Shown one piece after another: positions 61,136-64,000 of a stretch of 64,000 nt of DNA (positions are counted from its first letter, which is position 1; each line of letters begins with the position of its first letter). The stretch is taken from positions 62,001-126,000 of the forward strand of contig CAWHAL010000001.1 of assembly GCA_963827315.1 (NCBI GenBank), read 5' to 3'. This DNA is from CAVXEF01 sp963827315. Its GTDB lineage: Bacteria > Planctomycetota > Phycisphaerae > Sedimentisphaerales > Anaerobacaceae. The notes beneath the pieces were generated by a model that saw nothing but the letters and a program-made list of their open reading frames with translations, ran no database searches and was not told the DNA's origin. The translations under genes were made by a program, and so were the position numbers.

Positions 61136-62190
61136 CGCGGCTGCACTTGATGATGGTTATTGCCTTGGTCTGTGCCGTCATGATAGGCTGTTCTGCGCCG
61201 CCGGTGAGCGGCGGGCGCGGCGCAAGCGACCAGGTTGTCCATAAGGCCGACACTGCTCTCCCTGTTGCTGAGGGTGACGCGAATGGCACGCGTGTCTTGT
61301 TCGACGACGTGCTGCCGCCCTACGAGCCCGTAGCCAGTCTCTCGGGGAATATCATCAGCATCGGGGCATCCGTGACCACCAATCTCGTGGCCCGCGTCGC
61401 GGCCGAGTTCCGGAGAATGTACCCGGACGTGACGCTGCAAGTCACCGCCAGCCCGATAAGCATCGGCCCCGCGGCGCTCCTGGAGGGCCGGGCCGACCTC
61501 GTGCCGATGAGCCGGCCGCTCACGCCCGAGGAGGTCCAGAGTTTCACCAAGAAGTACGGCTACCCGCCCACTGAGATAGAGGTGGCCGCCGATGCCTTGG
61601 CGATCTACGTCGAGAAGGGGAATCCGGTGCCCGGGCTGACGCTTGGGCAACTGGATGGTATCTTCTCCCAGACGCAGCGCCGGGGCTTGAGTCCGATTGA
61701 GACGTGGGGCCAGGCCGGACTGACGGGGGAGTGGGCCGATCGCCGGATTACTCTGTACGGGTACGGCCCCGATGATGGCGCCTACCAGATCTTTCAACAG
61801 CAGGTGCTGAATGGAGGCGTATTTCGGCTGTCACTGCGTGTTGAGGGGGGAGGGTCATCGATTGTGCAAGGCGTTGCCGCGGATCCGGGAGCGATCGGAT
61901 TTGCCAGCGTCTTCTTCGCCTGTAAGCGAGTGCGGGTAGTTCAGATAGCCGGGGCCGATGGGCGCTTCTATGCCCCGACGGAGGAGAACATCCGCAGCCA
62001 TAGGTACCCGCTGAGCCGGTTCCTCTACGTCTGTGTGAACAAGCCCCCTCGCCAACCGCTCGGTGGCCCGGCGGCGGAGTTCTTGCGATTTCTGCTCTCG
62101 CGAGATGGGCAGCAAATCGTTGCCGCTGGCGGCAACATCCCTCTCGATGCGGCGACAGTGAAGCAAGGCAGGCGCATGCTGGCGGAGTGA
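61132..62190 (+). CDS. PstS-like phosphate-binding lipoprotein
   Basis: The 352-residue product has a lipobox (MIGC) and a periplasmic-binding fold of the PstS type: GNIISIGASVTTNLVARVAA at the first lobe, ALLEGRADLVPMSRPLTPEE, DALAIYVEKGNPVPGLTLGQ, GAIGFASVFF, and the closing FLRFLLSRDGQQIVAAGGNI. It probably binds phosphate or a related oxyanion. No pstCAB transporter is nearby, so it may work as a sensor or scavenger with the coupled upstream lipoprotein. Confidence 0.82.
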   Translation: MTRLHLMMVIALVCAVMIGCSAPPVSGGRGASDQVVHKADTALPVAEGDANGTRVLFDDVLPPYEPVASLSGNIISIGASVTTNLVARVAAEFRRMYPDVTLQVTASPISIGPAALLEGRADLVPMSRPLTPEEVQSFTKKYGYPPTEIEVAADALAIYVEKGNPVPGLTLGQLDGIFSQTQRRGLSPIETWGQAGLTGEWADRRITLYGYGPDDGAYQIFQQQVLNGGVFRLSLRVEGGGSSIVQGVAADPGAIGFASVFFACKRVRVVQIAGADGRFYAPTEENIRSHRYPLSRFLYVCVNKPPRQPLGGPAAEFLRFLLSRDGQQIVAAGGNIPLDAATVKQGRRMLAE

Positions 62191-62279
62191 TCGGCCGATA
62201 TGAACCTCTCACGCTCGGGGCCAAATTGGTCAGATTGCTCGTCGGCCACAATGCGGCCTCCTCGCAATGAAAAACATTT

Positions 62280-63410
62280 TTATTCAATGACGTGGATGTT
62301 TTTGTTTTTGGACATTTGTTTTAGGATTTTAGGCCAGACGGTGGCGGAGACTTCGCCGATGTGTGCCTTTTTTAATATGAGCATAAAAGTACGGGACTGG
62401 CCTATTCCGCCGCCAATACTTAAGGGGATATCGCCGTTTATGATGGCCTGGTGATACGGGAATTTCAGGAAGTCGAGCTGGCCAGCCATTTTGAGCTGAA
62501 TTTTTAATGTGTCGGCGTTGACGCGGATGCCCATAGAAGTCAGTTCGTGCCGGCGTTTAGTAACGTGGTTCCAGACGAGTATGTCGCCGTTCAGGCCGTG
62601 GGTGGGTTTTCCGGTCTCGGATTTGGTATCGGTTACCCAGTCATCGTAGTCAGCGGCGCGGAGCTCATGCGGGTAGCCATCCTCGAGGACCCAGCCGATT
62701 CCGATGATAAAAATTGCGCCCAGCTCTTTGACAATCTTCGTCTCACGCTTCTTGCGCGGCAGGAGCGGGAAGCGGTCGAGGATTTCTTCGGCGTGGATAA
62801 AAGTCAGTTCGTCAGGCATATCGGGGTATTTGTCGGTTTTTAGCTTGGGGAAGAGTTTTTGGACGTGAAGTTCTGCGCCTTTTAAGACCTTCCAGATTTT
62901 TTCGACGACCTGTCGGAGGAATTTTAGGTTTCGCTGCTTAGCGGTTATCGCCAATTCCCAATCCCACTGGTCAACGTAGGCGGAGTGGTCGTGGTCGAGG
63001 AAGTAATCCTTTCTTACGGCCCGCATATCTGTTACCAATCCTTCGCCGATTTTCAAGCCGAACTGCTTTAAGGCCATTCGTTTCCACTTTGTGGCGGCCT
63101 GGACGACCTGGGCATCTATGGGGTTTTTGTCGCGGTCGTTTGAGATATGGAACTGGACTGGGGTTCGGGAGCCATCGCGGTCGAGCAGGTCATTGACACC
63201 GCTTTCAACGTCCACAATCAGAGGGACTGTTACCCGAATCAAATTAAGCTCTTTACAGAGATTTTCTTCGATGTAGTCTTTGACTGCATAGGTAGCAATC
63301 TGGGTTTCTTTGGGTGAGAGCAGGGAGTTGTAATCTTTTGGGAGGCTTTTTTCGAGCTCGGCATAATCGCCGATGCCCGGCCCAGCGAGGTCTGCTTTTT
63401 TGTCAGCCAT
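62280..63410 (-). CDS. asnA: Aspartate-ammonia ligase (AsnA)
   Basis: The 376-residue class II synthetase-like enzyme makes asparagine from aspartate, ammonia and ATP. Visible: IRVTVPLIVDVESGVNDLLD, SAYVDQWDWELAI, ADYDDWVTDT, LNGDILVWNHVTKRRHELTS and the final LSIGGGIGQSR. About 40 residues longer than E. coli AsnA (330). It converges on the lipoprotein block. Confidence 0.95.
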   Translation of the reverse strand: MADKKADLAGPGIGDYAELEKSLPKDYNSLLSPKETQIATYAVKDYIEENLCKELNLIRVTVPLIVDVESGVNDLLDRDGSRTPVQFHISNDRDKNPIDAQVVQAATKWKRMALKQFGLKIGEGLVTDMRAVRKDYFLDHDHSAYVDQWDWELAITAKQRNLKFLRQVVEKIWKVLKGAELHVQKLFPKLKTDKYPDMPDELTFIHAEEILDRFPLLPRKKRETKIVKELGAIFIIGIGWVLEDGYPHELRAADYDDWVTDTKSETGKPTHGLNGDILVWNHVTKRRHELTSMGIRVNADTLKIQLKMAGQLDFLKFPYHQAIINGDIPLSIGGGIGQSRTFMLILKKAHIGEVSATVWPKILKQMSKNKNIHVIE

Positions 63411-63494
63411 TTGGTTCTCCTAATTTTCCTGATAGTTTCGGCTGGATTTTATGGCCGGCATCAAATATGTCAAGAAAGTTTTCAAACCTGCAGG

Positions 63495-63523
63495 TTGACG
63501 CAGTGCGAATTTGTCAATAAAAT
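63495..63523 (+). promoter_or_regulatory. dapL promoter
   Basis: TTGACG (63495-63500), exactly 17 bases, TAAAAT (63518-63523), about 70 bases before the ATG. Confidence 0.65.
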
Positions 63524-63596
63524 ACGATTCTTTGGTCTATTCTAATTCGAGAAAATCTGAACCCAAAACCCGATTTTGTTAGAAAGACAAAAGGCT

Positions 63597-64000
63597 ATGG
63601 CGTTAATTAACGAGAATTTTCTAAAGCTTCAGGCGGGGTATCTGTTTCCGGAGGTCGGCAGGCGAGTTCGGGCATTTAAGCAAAAAAATCCCGATGCGAA
63701 GATTATCAGCTTAGGGATAGGGGATGTTACGCAGCCACTGGCGCCTGCGGTAATCAGCGCGATGAAAAAGGCTGTCGATGAGATGGCGAATGAATCGACC
63801 TTTCGCGGCTACGGGCCGGAACGCGGATACGAGTTTTTAGTCGAAGCGATTATCAAAAACGACTTTAACAGCAGAGGCGTCGAACTGGAAGCGGACGAAA
63901 TCTTTGTCAGCGACGGCGCCAAATGCGATACGGGCAATATGCAGGAAATCTTCGGAATCGACAATATCGTTGCGATGCCCGACCCTGTGTATCCGGTGTA
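63597..64000 (+). CDS. dapL: LL-diaminopimelate aminotransferase, 5' part
   Basis: The first 134 residues are visible before the window ends. They include FLKLQAGYLFPEVGRRVRAF, ISLGIGDVTQPLAPAVISAM, FRGYGPERGYEFLVEAI and FVSDGAKCDTGNMQEIFG, the DapL pattern. The enzyme transaminates tetrahydrodipicolinate directly to LL-DAP, the short route to peptidoglycan DAP and lysine found in plants, Chlamydiae and many Planctomycetota. Confidence 0.94.
   Translation, partial: MALINENFLKLQAGYLFPEVGRRVRAFKQKNPDAKIISLGIGDVTQPLAPAVISAMKKAVDEMANESTFRGYGPERGYEFLVEAIIKNDFNSRGVELEADEIFVSDGAKCDTGNMQEIFGIDNIVAMPDPVYPV

Overview
The window looks like a chromosomal segment of a Planctomycetota bacterium, most likely of the Phycisphaerae type. 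This is inferred from gene content: a DUF1844 protein starting in the planctomycete style, an RMD1/DUF155 protein, a DUF434 protein, a bacterial histone-fold protein, an LL-diaminopimelate aminotransferase, and long membrane glycosyltransferase-TPR proteins. No rRNA or tRNA gene was recognised, so the placement is not certain. Layout, left to right. 1-6 kb is housekeeping: the end of a YjbQ gene, DUF4870, smpB, DUF1844, trpC, RMD1, a half-size TauE/SafE protein, and glnS on the minus strand. 6-16 kb holds clpB with a palindromic promoter region, two lipoproteins, an HTH/pseudo-receiver regulator, a DegT aminotransferase, a DUF434 protein, an RNase Z-like hydrolase and a nucleotide-sugar dehydrogenase. 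16-18 kb holds small charged proteins, a 61-residue histone-fold protein and a 640-base gene-free stretch with strong RNA-like pairing. 18-23 kb is an alpha-glucan cassette: GT4 synthase, GH57 and a debranching enzyme. 23-29 kb holds a tail-less MnmE-like GTPase, coaX, a missed acidic microprotein, obgE, rpmA, an exported ankyrin protein and a thioredoxin-like protein. 29-34 kb holds a frameshifted GT2 gene, a cyclotransferase plus ligase-like fusion, a Nudix hydrolase and a WaaP-like kinase plus GT9 fusion. 34-36.8 kb is AT-rich and accessory. 36.8-53 kb holds ileS, five tandem TMTC-like membrane glycosyltransferase/TPR paralogs, a decayed copy of the polA start, and polA. 53-57.5 kb is accessory: phased A-tracts, heptad repeats, a 2-TM protein with a proline-rich microgene, a methyltransferase-Mrr fusion, and a REP array beside its RAYT transposase. 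57.8-62.2 kb holds envelope and stress-type small membrane proteins, then a visibly GC-richer block with a lipoprotein and an orphan PstS-like protein. The end holds asnA and the start of dapL. The most unusual feature is repeat biology. At about a dozen loci there are degenerate tandem repeats with a strict 7-base period but different units; five are exactly 35 bases long, and two lie in frame inside ileS and the debranching enzyme. A separate palindromic element of about 34 bases lies in frame inside both glnS and the kinase-GT9 gene, much like the palindromic elements of Rickettsia. With the REP/RAYT array and a family of short 6-7 bp hairpins, this suggests a genome that accumulates several classes of small repeats, some inside essential proteins. 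The second notable feature is the five-gene TMTC-like array, whose members are mosaics of one another and share a promoter module that resembles that of the adjacent polA.
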